Origin: Cherax quadricarinatus
Lineage: Eukaryota; Arthropoda; Malacostraca; Decapoda; Parastacidae
NCBI RefSeq assembly: GCF_038502225.1
Contig: NC_091391.1
Coordinates: 866,502-930,501 of the forward strand
Direction of reading: 5' to 3'
Length of the DNA stretch: 64,000 nt
Within the stretch, counting starts at the first letter, position 1. The number at the start of each line of letters is the position of its first letter. Positions 34,271-44,346 of this stretch are shown one piece after another. The position numbers and the translations under genes are program-made. Below the pieces are notes generated by a model that was not told the DNA's origin, did no database searches, and saw only the letters and a program-made list of their open reading frames with translations.

Positions 34271-34535
34271 GCATCAAATATGACTGTTTAACTGCCTCCC
34301 AGCATACATAAGGGGGATTACCAATAGACCCCCCTGGCTGTCTTCAAGAAGGCTCTCGACAGACACCTAAAATCAGTAGTACCTGACCAGCTCGGCTGTG
34401 GCTCGTACAATGGTCTACATGCAACCAGCAGCAATAATCTGGTTGATCAGTCTTTGATTCATCACAAAGCCCTTTCACAGACCAGGCTGTGGGGGCTTTG
34501 ACCCCTGAAACCCCCTCCAGGTATACTCTGGTATT
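34172..34535 (+). mobile_element. candidate 5S-headed SINE with LINE family A tail
   Basis: The 5S-like head is followed within about 12 bases by the LINE family A 3' end (CTGCCTCCCAGCATACATAA, GGCTGTGGCTCGTAC, CTCCAGGTATACTC). A 5S rRNA head joined to a CR1-like LINE tail is the known plan of SINE3-type elements (zebrafish SINE3). Clear target-site duplications were not found, so chance adjacency of two insertions cannot be excluded. Confidence 0.6.
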
Positions 34536-34560
34536 AACTTATAGTGAGTAATGAATATAC

Positions 34561-34690
34561 TTATTGTAGGAATTTAGTTAGTTTATTCAGGTATACACAA
34601 ATACAGTTACATAGATTATCATACATAGCAGCATATGTGTAAAGAACCTGGGATAACCCAAAAAAATCAGAGTGACTTACTTCCATTATC
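34561..34690 (-). mobile_element. SINE tail fragment
   Basis: The reverse complement carries TTTTTTGGGTTATCCCAGGT and CTATGTATGATAATCTATGT and ends in CTGAATAAAC, matching 22488-22580 (plus) and 60934-61060 (minus). Confidence 0.7.
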
Positions 34691-34708
34691 CTGAATTAAT
34701 AAAGAACG

Positions 34709-34987
34709 GGTGGTGGCCTGGTGGTTAACGCTCTCGCTTCACACGGCGAGGGCCAGGGTACGATTCCCAGCCAGAGTAGAAACATTGGGCCTGTTTCTTT
34801 CCACCTGTTGCCTATGTTCCCCATCAGTAAAATAGGTACCTGGGTGTTAGGTGACTGGTGTGGGTCGCATCCTGGGACACTGACTTAATTTGCGGGAAAT
34901 GCTCAGCATAACAAGGGGTTTTCTATATAGTAGTATGTCATTGATATCAGCTAGGCCTGTATACCTTGTACTTGTAGTAAATAAAGA

Positions 34988-35018
<31 letters not shown>
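34709..35018 (+). mobile_element. tRNA-derived SINE, unexpanded copy
   Basis: The head GGTGGCCTGGTGGTTAACGC and CTTCACACGGCGAGG is followed by a B box (GGTACGATTCCC). Then come CCTGTTTCTTTCCACCTG, TACCTGGGTGTTAGGTGACT, GGTGTGGGTCGCATCCTGGG, GCTCAGCATAACAAGG and one GTATACCTTGTACTTGTA unit, with an (ATT)n tail. Every segment that is amplified in the other copies is present here once, so this copy shows the ancestral layout. Confidence 0.9.
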
Positions 35019-35269
35019 ATTAAAAGCTGCTGTATTAGCAAAATGCTGTAAAACAAAGGACTGTAAAGTGGGCTCCACCTGTACCACCATTTTGTAAACA
35101 TAGAGGAGAAGACCGAACACCTTGTCAAAGGTTCAGACGGACATGTTTTAGGATTCCCTCTTGGCAACAGGTGTTTAAGTGCTGAAAATCCATGCTATGC
35201 CTAGGCTGACCATTCTCAGGGACCACTACCATCCTGACACACAATTCATTAGGCTACCTGGTAGTAGTA

Positions 35270-35624
35270 CAGTGGACCCCCGGTTTACGATATTATTTAT
35301 ATTCCAGAAGTATGTTCAGGTGCCAGTACTGACCAAATTTGTTCCCATAAGGAATATTGTGAATTAGATTAGTCCATTTCAGACCCCCAAACATACACGT
35401 ACAAACGCACTTACATAAATACAGTGGACCCCCGGTTTACGATATTATTTCATTCCAGAAGTATGTTCAGGTGCCAGTACTGACCGAATTTGTTCCCATA
35501 AGGAATATTGTGAATTAGATTAGTCCATTTCAGATCCCCAAACATACACATACAAACGCACTTACATAAATACACTTACATAATTGGTCGCATTGGGAGG
35601 TGATCGTAAACCAGGAGTCCACTG
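35270..35624 (+). mobile_element. pogo/Tigger-like 203-bp MITE, partial plus complete copy
   Basis: A first copy starts at 35270 (CAGTGGACCCCCGG) and breaks off at 35421. A complete copy spans 35422-35624 and ends in its inverted terminus. The internal sequence (AGAAGTATGTTCAGGTGCC, AATTGGTCGCATT) is shared with the copies at 37277, 47517, 54457, 58234, 59272 and 61093. TA flanks, CAGT termini and no coding capacity fit a non-autonomous pogo/Tigger-type element. Confidence 0.88.
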
Positions 35625-35784
35625 TATTGATAATTTTATTTCAGCATGATACAATGGCTGTAGAGAGATGGTGACATTTAATTGTTCATATAGAAAGCCT
35701 ATAGTTATGCAAAGCATTTTGAAAACACATAAGCCTAAATTAAGACTTCAACGGCAGTAACTAATTAATTGTTTATACGTATGT

Positions 35785-35893
35785 ATAACTGCAACTCCTT
35801 CTCCTGTATAAATTACTAAATTTAAAAAGAAAATTCGTTCATTTTAGGCCACCCTGTCTCGGTGGGATGTGGTTGGCGTGTTGAAAGAAGAAA
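35785..35893 (+). mobile_element. RTE-like LINE 3' end
   Basis: Contains ATAAATTACTAAATTTAAA and the terminus GCCACCCTGTCTCGGTGGGA with GTGTTGAAAGAAG, the same terminal hairpin (CACCCTGCCTTGGTGGG) that ends the coding RTE-like copy at 61321-62340. Confidence 0.75.
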
Positions 35894-35959
35894 TACATAA
35901 CGACACAACACTGTCCACCTCCTGTTTGACCTTCACCTCCAGTTCTTAGGTACTGAGGC

Positions 35960-36155
35960 AAGTGTACTCACCTATTTGTGATTGCAGGGGTTGAATCATA
36001 GCTCCTGGGCCTGCCCCCTTACTGGTCGTTACTAGGTGTGTGGCATCCATGTGGTTTAACACTGGCTGCCAGGTCTCTGGAGAGACAGTACTATCATAGT
36101 GTGGATGTTGGGTTCCAAGTGTTTGCAGGGGCACCTGCTGGGACCTACATCATTC
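35960..36155 (-). mobile_element. LINE family B 3' end fragment
   Basis: Starts with the family B terminus (GTACTCACCTATTTGTGATT) and continues with GCTCCTGGGCCTGCC, as at 7626 and 13485, then diverges. No protein block is kept. Confidence 0.65.
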
Positions 36156-36284
36156 TCCTTAAAATAAGAACCTCTGTACTAATTTAGTTTGTCTTTAAGT
36201 GGTAAGAAAATAACGCTCAGTATAATATTCTGGAATAAAAAAAATAGTTTAATAGTGATAGTAAGATAAACCTGTACGTTTTGG

Positions 36285-36328
36285 GTTTTTTTTTGGTCAC
36301 CCTGCCTTGGTGGGATATGGCTGGTTAG
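36285..36328 (+). mobile_element. RTE-like LINE terminal fragment
   Basis: The terminal hairpin GGTCACCCTGCCTTGGTGGG followed by ATATGGCTGGTTAGG, which leads directly into the TTAGG-type array. Confidence 0.7.
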
Positions 36329-36568
36329 GTTAAGTTAGGTTAGGTAAGGTAAGGTAAGGTAAGGTAAGGTAAGGTTAGGTTAGGTTAGGTTAGGTTAGGT
36401 TAGGTTAGGTTAGGTTAGGCAAGGCAAGGCAAGGCAAGGCAAGGCAAGGCAAGGCAAGGCAAGGCAAGGCAAGGCAAGGCAAGGCAAGGCAAGGTAAGGT
36501 AAGGTAAGGTAAGGTAAGGTCAGGTTAGGTTAGGTTAGGTTAGGTCAGGTCAGGTCAGGTTAGGTAAG
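36322..36568. repeat. TTAGG-type pentanucleotide array with AAGGC and AAGGT blocks
   Basis: Blocks in order: GGTTA with GGTAA variants, an uninterrupted (TTAGG)n block at about 36371-36418, (CAAGG)n at 36419-36493, (TAAGG)n, then (TTAGG)n and (TCAGG)n. TTAGG is the ancestral arthropod telomere repeat, so this could be an interstitial telomeric block. However, it starts at a LINE 3' end that already contains GGTTAGG, so slippage from that seed is equally possible. Confidence 0.9.
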
Positions 36569-37276
36569 GTTCATCAGGAACAGGACAAGTGTTTCCTGAT
36601 GTGAGTCTTAGTCAGATGACGACCTACCGTTGGAGCTTCTGGTCATCTGACCGAGGCCTTCTGCTGGCTTACCCCTCCACCCCTTGAAAAATTATGATCA
36701 TAGTTACAACCATTTTATTAATTAAACGGCCGGTTTGTTGAAAGATGAGAATAAAACTGAACACATACGTACTTGTCTGGAATAAAAAATACAAAGTTCT
36801 CTATGTAATATAAAAAGTTTATTCAACATAGGATGTAATATACACAAGTTCAAAGTGACCTATAGATGGGAACTTATCATATTTTGTTTTCGGGAAGTTC
36901 ACGTATGAATACTTTATTATATTTTGGAAATTTGATGCAAAATAATGGGCACGTTTAGACTTAATTAAATCAATGTCGATTTTACTATCTAGATTTTCAC
37001 AAAAATTTTGTGCTATACAGTACATGAACATCCTGCAACAAGAGTCAACATTTTTTTTGTGTTTGTAAAGAATATTAACTAGCTATTGTACCTAAATTCT
37101 TATTTAAGCATTACTATACGTCCACTTTCTTACTTTACGTAAAAATTAACATATACACAATGTAAGATACCAGAGGTGAAGTCCTAGTACGTAGGTGTAA
37201 ATATCTAGGTCCGTTTTGGGGGGGACTAAAATTGTCTTGATAAAACACTGCAGGAAGGGACATTAGCTACCCAGTA
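36569..37276. other. AT-rich sequence without a supported gene
   Basis: A 70-codon minus-strand frame at 36819-37031 has no recognisable family, and the region otherwise shows no coding or repeat signal I can name. Confidence 0.4.
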
Positions 37277-37479
37277 CAGTGGACCCCCGGTTAACAATAT
37301 TATTTCCCTCCAGAAGTATGTTCAGGTGCCAGTACTGACCGAATTTGTTCCCATAAGGAATATTGTGAAGTAGATTAGTCCATTTCAGACCCCCAAACAT
37401 ACACGTACAAACGCACTTACATAAATACACTTACATAATTGGTCGCATTCGGAGGTGATCGTCATGCGGGGGTCCACTG
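37277..37479 (+). mobile_element. pogo/Tigger-like 203-bp MITE
   Basis: Complete copy with CAGTGGACCCCCGG and CGGGGGTCCACTG termini, flanked by TA on both sides. Confidence 0.92.
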
Positions 37480-37554
37480 TACTAGATGCTGAGCAGGTCG
37501 TATGTGGTTATTGTTATAGAAAGACATGACTTAGGATCATCGACTGTTATGTCA

Positions 37555-39194
37555 TGTAGGATGATTAACTGTTACAGTGTCACTGTAGTGTAGTGCATGT
37601 CACGTAGGACCTTTATGTTACAGTGTCACTGTAGTGCGGTGAATGTCATGTAGGATCTTTATGTTACAGTGCCACTGTAGTGTGGTGCATGTCACGTAGG
37701 ATCTTCATGTTACAGTGTCACTGTAGTGTAGTGCAAGTCATGTAGGACCTTCATGTTACAGTGTCACTGTAGTGCATGTCACGTAGGACCTTCATGTTAC
37801 AGTGTCACTGTAGTGCAGTGCATGTCACGTAGGACCTTCATGTTACAGTGTCACTGTAGTGCAGTGCATGTCACGTAGGACCTTCATGTTAGTGTCACTG
37901 TAGTGTAGTGCATGTCACGTAGGACCTTCATGTTACAGTGTCACTGTAGTGTAGTGCATGTCATGTAGGACCTTCATGTTACAGTGTCACTGTAGTGCAT
38001 GTCACGTAGGACCTTCATGTTACAGTGTCACTGTAGTGCAGTGCATGTCACATAGGACCTTCATGTTACAGTGTCACTGTAGTGCATGTCACGTAGGACC
38101 TTCATGTTACAGTGTCACTGTAGTGCAGTGTATGTCACATAGGACCTTCATGTTACAGTGTCACTGTAGTGTAGTGCATGTCACATAGGACCTTCATGTT
38201 ACAGTGTCACTGTAGTGCAGTGCATGTCACATAGGACCTTCATGTTACAGTGTCACTGTAGTGCAGTGCATGTCATGTAGGACCTTCATGTTACAGTGTC
38301 ACTGTAGTGTAGTGCATGTCACATAGGACCTTCATGTTACAGTGTCACTGTAGTGCAGTGCATGTCATGTAGGACCTTCATGTTACAGTGTCACTGTAGT
38401 GTAGTGCATGTCACATAGGACCTTCATGTTACAGTGTCACTGTAGTGCAGTGCATGTCACATAGGACCTTCATGTTACAGTGTCACTGTAGTGCAGTGCA
38501 TGTCATGTAGGACCTTCATGTTACAGTGTCACTGTAGTGCAGTGCATGTCATGTAGGACCTTCATGTTACAGTGTCACTGTAGTGCAGTGCATGTCATGT
38601 AGGACTTTCATGTTACAGTGTCACTGTAGTGTAGTGCATGTCACATAGGACCATGTTACAGTGTCACTGTAGTGCAGTGCATGTCACATAGGACCATGTT
38701 ACAGTGTCACTGTAGTGCAGTGCATGTCACGTAGGACCATGTTACAGTGTCACTGTAGTGCAGTGCATGTCACGTAGGACCATGTTACAGTGTCACTGTA
38801 CTGCAGTGCATGTCACGTAGGACCATGTTACAGTGTCACTGTAGTGCAGTGCATGTCACGTAGGACCATGTTACAGTGTCACTGTAGTGCAGTGCATGTC
38901 ACATAGGACCATGTTACAGTGTCACTGTAGTACAGTGCATGTCACATAGGACCATGTTACAGTGTCACTGTAGTACAGTGCATGTCACGTAGGACCATGT
39001 TACAGTGTCACTGTAGTACAGTGCATGTCACATAGGACCATGTTACAGTGTCACTGTTGTACAGTGCATGTCACATAGGACCATGTTACAGTGTCACTGT
39101 AGTACAGTGCATGTCACATAGGACCATGTTAGTGTCACTGTAGTACAGTGCATGTCACATAGGACCATGTTACAGTGTCACTGTAGTACAGTGC
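37555..39194. repeat. 46/43-bp satellite with a perfect dyad, about 36 copies
   Basis: The unit contains the perfect palindrome ACAGTG-T-CACTGT and the phrase GTAGGACC. Up to about 38640 most units carry GGACCTTCATG (46 bp); from about 38649 all carry GGACCATG (43 bp), and the last third further shifts from GTGCAGTGC to GTACAGTGC. The change from one type to the next along the array shows local spread of variants. No source element is recognised. Confidence 0.95.
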
Positions 39195-39209
39195 AATAAC
39201 CAAACAAAG

Positions 39210-39470
39210 TTGATTACTTTTTGGACAGACAGTTCCCATATAAGACGCCTCTATTTAGTGATTTTTTTGCAAATGAAAAAAGTACAAGAAAATTATATAG
39301 TTCATGGAATGGCCTTCATAGTACGCAATGTTTAATTTTAAATATAATTTCCTAATTACATTTACAAAAAAAAAATCACTATACAGAGTGGTATATAGAA
39401 GAGAGATTCCTGTAAATCTGATTTCAATGTTACTAATATTTCTTGACATTTTATGCTGCTAGGGTATAAA
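39210..39470. repeat. dispersed repeat E, copy 1
   Basis: About 250 bases resembling 46445-46720 and 57310-57540 (shared AAGTAC / GGCCTTCAT / AATTACATTTACAAAAA phrases), with an internal inverted pair GTGATTTTTTTGCAAATG / CATTTACAAAAAAAAAATCAC. Likely an old MITE. Confidence 0.55.
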
Positions 39471-39478
39471 AGGCCTAC

Positions 39479-39598
39479 TTACCTGGAGTATACCTTGCGA
39501 GGGCTTTGGGGGTCAATGCCCCTGCGGCCCGGTCTGTGACCAGGCTTCATGGTGGATCAGGACCTGATCAACCAGGCTGTTACTGTTGGCCGCACTTA
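39479..39598 (-). mobile_element. LINE family A 3' tail
   Basis: The reverse complement of the family A terminus (ACCTGGAGTATACC ... GGGGGTCAATGCCCC ... CTGATCAACCAGGCTG). Confidence 0.9.
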
Positions 39599-39995
39599 GA
39601 ATTCAACTAACGTATGGAAACTGAAAAAAAAAACCATCACGGCTCGCACACTATATACCTTCCAACTTTACGAACCGTGTAATTACAAATAAATAATTTC
39701 GCAATAGGTATCCAGTTTCATTGACATTTATATTTTACCTCTAACAAAATAATCTTTTGATATACATTAGTCAGTTTTAATAATTTAGTTTTTTTCTTTT
39801 AATAAATTTAATAAAGAATTTTCAACTCTTTTTCTTGATGATTAAGACATGTCCAGCAGTTAGCATCTTCACTGATGAACTGCAAATTTCTTCAGTCAAT
39901 TACAGAGGCAGAAATTACAGTAGAAAGATGATGTAATCAGTCCCTCAACCTTGGAGAAATAATATTTGAGATTGTCAGTCCCTCAGCCTTCAATA
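39599..39995. other. AT-rich sequence, partly dispersed repeat
   Basis: 39900-39960 (GATGTAATCAGTCC, AAATAATATTTGAG) recurs at 60855-60890, so part is a repeat into which the palindromic element at 40007 inserted. No gene is seen. Confidence 0.4.
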
Positions 39996-40006
39996 CTATT
40001 TCTCCA

Positions 40007-40131
40007 TGACTTATGAAATCGTAATGACATGATTGCAAACAAACCGTACCACAAGTGGGGTTCGAACCCATGATCGATCTGGAGGTCTGAGACTCTCTGA
40101 TCGCGGGTTCAAACCCCACTTGTGGTATTGT
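40007..40131. mobile_element. tRNA-like palindromic element, copy 1
   Basis: The leader ATGAAATCGTAATGACATGA leads into inverted arms, ACCACAAGTGGGGTTCGAAC on the left and GGGTTCAAACCCCACTTGTG on the right, each arm holding a tRNA-like B box. An 11-base target-site duplication, CTATTTCTCCA, flanks it at 39996-40006 and 40132-40142. Confidence 0.8.
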
Positions 40132-40242
40132 CTATTTCTCCAAGGTTGTGGGACTGATTGCGTCTTCACTTCACTACTACACCTGCTGCCTCCATATCTG
40201 ACTGAAGAAGCTTACTGTGTAGGCAATACATTTCATCAATAA

Positions 40243-40292
40243 ATTATAATAAAAAAAGAAGCGCTAAACCACAAGGGCCACACAGCGCTGTT
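40243..40292 (-). mobile_element. short SINE family D terminal fragment
   Basis: AATTATAATAAAAAAAGAAG-CGCTAAACCACAAGGGCC matches the other short family D ends. Confidence 0.65.
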
Positions 40293-40500
40293 CATCAATA
40301 AAGATAAACAACTGTTGCACGTCTTAATCATTAACTTGTCGGTATTTAATAACATTTTCAACATAAATCTTTTTGTAAAGGAAATTTACTAATAAACCCC
40401 TAACTGTTTTCAGTATAAAACATTTTAAGTTCTTCTAGCTAATTCACAATGAAGCAAACTGTAGTGCTTATGCTGGACTGTGTGATACTAGAACCAACAC

Positions 40501-40663
40501 GACTCAAGAAATCGTAATGACACGATTGCAAATAAACCATACCCCCGGCTGGGATTGAACCCGCGGTCATAGAGTCTCAAAACTCCAGCCTAGTGGCTAA
40601 CGTGACGGGCTGGAGTTTTGAGACTCTATGACCGCGGGTTCAATCCCAGCCGGGGGTATGGTT
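40501..40663. mobile_element. tRNA-like palindromic element, copy 2
   Basis: The leader AGAAATCGTAATGACACGA is followed by opposed arms (CCCGGCTGGGATTGAACCCG versus GGGTTCAATCCCAGCCGGGG) around CTAGTGGCTAACGTGACGGG, which resembles an A box. A 12-base target-site duplication, TAGAACCAACAC, lies at 40489-40500 and 40664-40675. Confidence 0.85.
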
Positions 40664-40769
40664 TAGAACCAACACCTTGACTGATCATCAAACAGGGGGC
40701 CACGTCTAGAGCCAGGCTGCAGGGGTGACGATCTCCTCCCAAAAACAAGCACGGAGGAAGGTATCTGTA

Positions 40770-41124
40770 CAGTAGAACCCTTGTATCTGTGGTTTCAATT
40801 ATCCACAGTTTACCATGGCCCCAAAAAAAATTAATTTTGCTTAATAATAGCCCAAAAGTGCAAAAGTAGTGATGGTGGCAGTTCTTCAAAGCCTAAGAGA
40901 AGCTGTGAAGTGCTTCCCATCAGTGAAAAAGTGCTAATTCTCCACTTATCGTGTGGTGCTAATTCTCCACTTATCGTGTGGTGCTAATTCTCCACTTATC
41001 GTGTGTAATCTATCAAACGTTATCATGGGTATGTATGTAAACAAAAAACGACATATGTATAGGGCCAGTTGCTATTTGCGGTAGGTGTTGGAACACATTC
41101 CCCACAGATACAGGAGGACTACTG
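40770..41124. mobile_element. Tigger-like MITE with an internal 25-bp triplication
   Basis: The termini CAGTAGAACCCTTGTATCTG and CAGATACAGGAGGACTACTG are inverted and imperfect, flanked by TA. Inside, a 25-bp unit (CTAATTCTCCACTTATCG) is present three times at about 40932-41006. It is non-coding. Confidence 0.75.
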
Positions 41125-41650
41125 TATATGATGCGTTGCTGACAGCGAGAACAAATTCGACTACAATAAACAGTGCTTTAAAAACTACAAATATTTATGC
41201 AAATCAAAAATATTTTTAATTTTTCTAACATTTTTATGTTTTATTTTTATATTTTTATATACAGTACATAGTTTCTGGATTGTTGTAAGACATTTTTACC
41301 ACAGTTACAATGCTGAGTTTCTCCATCAAAATGCTTCAAATATTTGATTTAATATCTCAAAAATTTTCAACCAAATTCTAAAGTGAGCAAAAGTTTGAAT
41401 AACCAGAGGAAATTTTCCACTGCTGCATATTATCAAACATTTTTAATTAAATAAATATGCCCAGAGTAATCTCCTTCATCTTATAAGCACGAACCACCCT
41501 AAAAATATGAAAAAAAATGATAATATATAAAAAAGATTTCAAACTATTATCACCAACTTGCTGTTTGTAGAGTTGAAAGTTTATTGGAAGCTGGAACGAC
41601 AACTTACTACTGTATACATAAACTATTTAATTCATATTCATTTTATTTAT
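41125..41650. other. AT-rich sequence without visible features
   Basis: No gene, RNA gene or recognised repeat is seen. Confidence 0.4.
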
Positions 41651-42056
41651 CCATTAAACTGTCCAAACGTAGATCTATGTTCATGTGCATAGCGCTCCGA
41701 ATGTAGATCTACGTTCATGTGCGTAGCGCTCCGAACGTAGATCTACGTTCATGTGCATAGCTCTCCGAACGTAGATCTACGTTCATGTGCGTAGCACTCC
41801 GAACGTAGATCTACGTTCATGTGCGTAGCGCTCCAAATGTAGATCTACGTTCATGTGCTTAGCGCTCCGAACGTAGATCTACATTCATGTGCATAGCGCT
41901 CCGAACGTAGATCTATGTTCATGTGTGTAGCGCTCCGAATGTAGATCTACGTTCATATGCGTAGCGCTCCGAACGTAGATCTACTTTCGATTTTACTTGC
42001 TTTCCTATGCAAAAAAAAAAAAACAATATATAGGTCTACGTTTGGACAGCTTAAGG
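41651..42056. mobile_element. piggyBac-type MITE with a 34-bp expansion in its terminal region
   Basis: The ends TTAAACTGTCCAAACG and CGTTTGGACAGCTTAA are inverted, as in the MITE at 53524-53804. The left subterminal block (GTAGATCTACG ... TAGCGCTCCGAAC) is repeated about nine times with a 34-bp period at 41668-41990. Each unit contains the palindrome GTAGATCTAC, also found near the right end of the piggyBac element at 54016-57140. Confidence 0.85.
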
Positions 42057-42159
42057 TTAACTAAAACCTGAAATATAATTTTCCTCTCATTTTCAATAAT
42101 AAGAGAAATTAGAGATGGGAGTGAGGGAGGAGTGAAGAAATATACCCACATAGACGCTG

Positions 42160-42275
42160 TGTGACCCCCTGCGGATTTAGCGACTCCTGTTGATGAAAAT
42201 AAAATAAATAAATTTAAGCTGTTATATATGCTGAGGCAGTGTGACCCAGAAAAAGAAGAGAAATAGATTTACATC
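42160..42275. repeat. short SINE D fragment and reversed RTE-like LINE end
   Basis: 42160-42215 (GACCCCCTGCGGATTTAGCG, then AAATAAATAAAT) fits the end of SINE D. 42228-42275 (GAGGCAGTGTGACCCAGAAA) fits a reversed, truncated RTE-like terminus. Confidence 0.5.
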
Positions 42276-42402
42276 TTTTTCCATTTAGTAATTTATAAAG
42301 AAGAGGTTAATAGCCCTTTGCTCCTGGCATTGTAGTCGCCTCTTACAACACACTTGGCTTACGGAGGACGGATTCTTCCCTACTCAAGTCATCCTTATAC
42401 GT

Positions 42403-42595
42403 GACTCACGAAATCGTAATGACACGATTGCAAACAAACCATACCCCGGCTGGGATTGAACCCGTGGTCAGAGAGTCTCAAAACTCCAGCTCGTCGTGTT
42501 AGCCACTAGACTAGCTAGCTGGTCTAGTGGCTAACGCGACGGGCTGGAGTTTTGAGACTCTATGACCGCGGGTTCAATCCCGGCCGGGGTATGGT
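42403..42595. mobile_element. tRNA-like palindromic element, copy 3, near-perfect hairpin
   Basis: After the leader CACGAAATCGTAATGACACG, two arms of about 75 bases face each other around the centre CTAGACTAGCTAGCTGGTCTAG. Each arm reads TAGTGGCTAACGCGACGGGC (A-box-like), GGAGTTTTGAGACTCTATGA and GGGTTCAATCCCGG (B box). The 14-base target-site duplication TCATCCTTATACGT lies at 42389-42402 and 42596-42609, so leader and both arms inserted as one unit. Confidence 0.9.
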
Positions 42596-42835
42596 TCATC
42601 CTTATACGTCATTTACACCAACAATATAAGTATTACTGTTGAGTATATATTCAGGTACAGAAATGATACTGCCGAGTTGAAATTAATTGGTGGGCTGCAT
42701 TATAAAAAGTGAACTTGAAATTTAAATTATCATCATAGAAATATGATATTGCCACTTCTGGAGTCTCTCACACACAGAGGCAACCACAACTTATGACACT
42801 CAAGGTGGAATAATTTGTATATATAAATTTTCTTT

Positions 42836-43015
42836 ACACAAAAAAGAAAAACGCAGACAGGAGAGAGAAAAGTTTATGACGATGTTTTGGTTAGACTTAA
42901 ACTATTGACAAGTCACATTGTCGCTTGTAAATGATCCAAGTTAGACCAAAATGTCGTCATAGCTTTTCTCTTCTCCGTGCGGGTTATTTGTGTATTGTCC
43001 CAGTAACGGTATTGT
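42836..43015. repeat. foldback element
   Basis: Inverted arms AGAGAAAAGTTTATGACGAT and GTCGTCATAGCTTTTCTCTT enclose a spacer. The outer part ends in GCGGGTTATTTGTGTATTG, as in the foldbacks at 46969-47130 and 53116-53300. It is non-coding. Confidence 0.7.
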
Positions 43016-44220
43016 GATTTTTTCTTTTTCACATTTTCTTCATCATCTTCAGTCTATAACCTTGATGATGCAGAAGATATGAATGACATATCTAATTAGT
43101 CTTATCTGTTTAGTCTCGTGACTCCCATGATGATAAACAATTTATATATAAACATTATCATCAGCATCCTCATGGGATAACGAAACACTTATATGATTAC
43201 TGATGCAGAAGATACTCTGATTTACAAAGACTGAAAATATACATTGTCTTATACCTGGGGTTACATGTGTTATTATTTATGGTGTGGGACTTCTGAACGG
43301 TAATATATGGCAAGTAAGTTTATTTAGGTACAGGTACACTTAAGTGCAATTATCATACCTAGTAACATATAATCCCCCCAAAAAAGTCAGTGATTATTTC
43401 CATTGGGGTTTCAAAGGTAATTTATATGAAACTGGGATGTTTTCTTTCTGTGTTTTGTTAGTACGGTAAACTCCAGGTAAACTCCAGGTAATAGTCTTTA
43501 GACCGGACACCCACCACCACTTTACGTCCACCATGGACTCCAATAAACTTGTACAAAAAATCAATGGAAAAAGAATCGTTAAATAGTGCGTCTTTAAATG
43601 ATGATGTTAGGAGGTAATCCCAAACATTAAATAAAGCTCACAAAGAAGAAATGGAAGAAATGACATACGTATTGCAGCATTTCAGTTTAAGGGCTGAAAG
43701 ATTTTTAATTTTTTTGGGGTGGATTTTCTCATCATATTTCTTGCAAACTAAAAGATATTTTCCCTCTTCAGATTATGTATTTTAATGCCCAAGTACATGT
43801 ACACCAGTTTTTTTTAGATTATAGACTTAATCAACTTATATCCAAATGCAACACAACTGCAAAGAAACGAATTAATAATGCAACAAGTCAAATGTTCAAT
43901 TACTCCAGAAACACATGAAGTGAGGAAGCTTTGTCTAAATTGTTCCACTTGGCCCAGGAGCTAGGAATTTTTACTACCAGTAAATGTGTTAGCATGACCA
44001 CAATGCCATTTTGAATGGAATAAATAATTTGATGTTAAGGGATGGAGAATAAAAGTGAAAAATATAAATTACCATAACTCAAAATCATAATAACACGACC
44101 GCAAATATACCAAGTTGGATGAATCTTATTGTAACCAGCTGACCTAGTTAACACACTGGCCTGGAGTTTTACCATTCACTTGCCCCACCCATCTATAAAT
44201 TACCATACGTGTGTCTAGAT
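43016..44220. other. AT-rich sequence with scattered repeat ends
   Basis: 43315-43440 contains a reversed SINE tail (TCCCCCCAAAAAAGTCAG), and 44075-44180 has a degenerate, single-arm relative of the tRNA-like palindromic element. No gene is seen. Confidence 0.4.
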
Positions 44221-44221
44221 A

Positions 44222-44340
44222 AACGGGAGCAAGGGGCTAGTGACCCCTTCTGCATAAATTACTAAATTTAAAAGAAAAACTTTTGTTTTTCTTTTTAGGT
44301 CACCCTGCCTTGGTGGGATATGGCTGGCATGTTGAAATGT
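44222..44340 (+). mobile_element. RTE-like LINE 3' end
   Basis: GGGGCTAGTGACCCCTTCTG, TAAATTACTAAATTTAAA and GTCACCCTGCCTTGGTGGGA, as at 35785 and 57985. Confidence 0.78.
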
Positions 44341-44346
44341 CTAGTC

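Noticed and set aside
36819..37031. A 70-codon minus-strand frame
   Set aside because: The length is within chance expectation for AT-rich DNA, and no motif is recognised.
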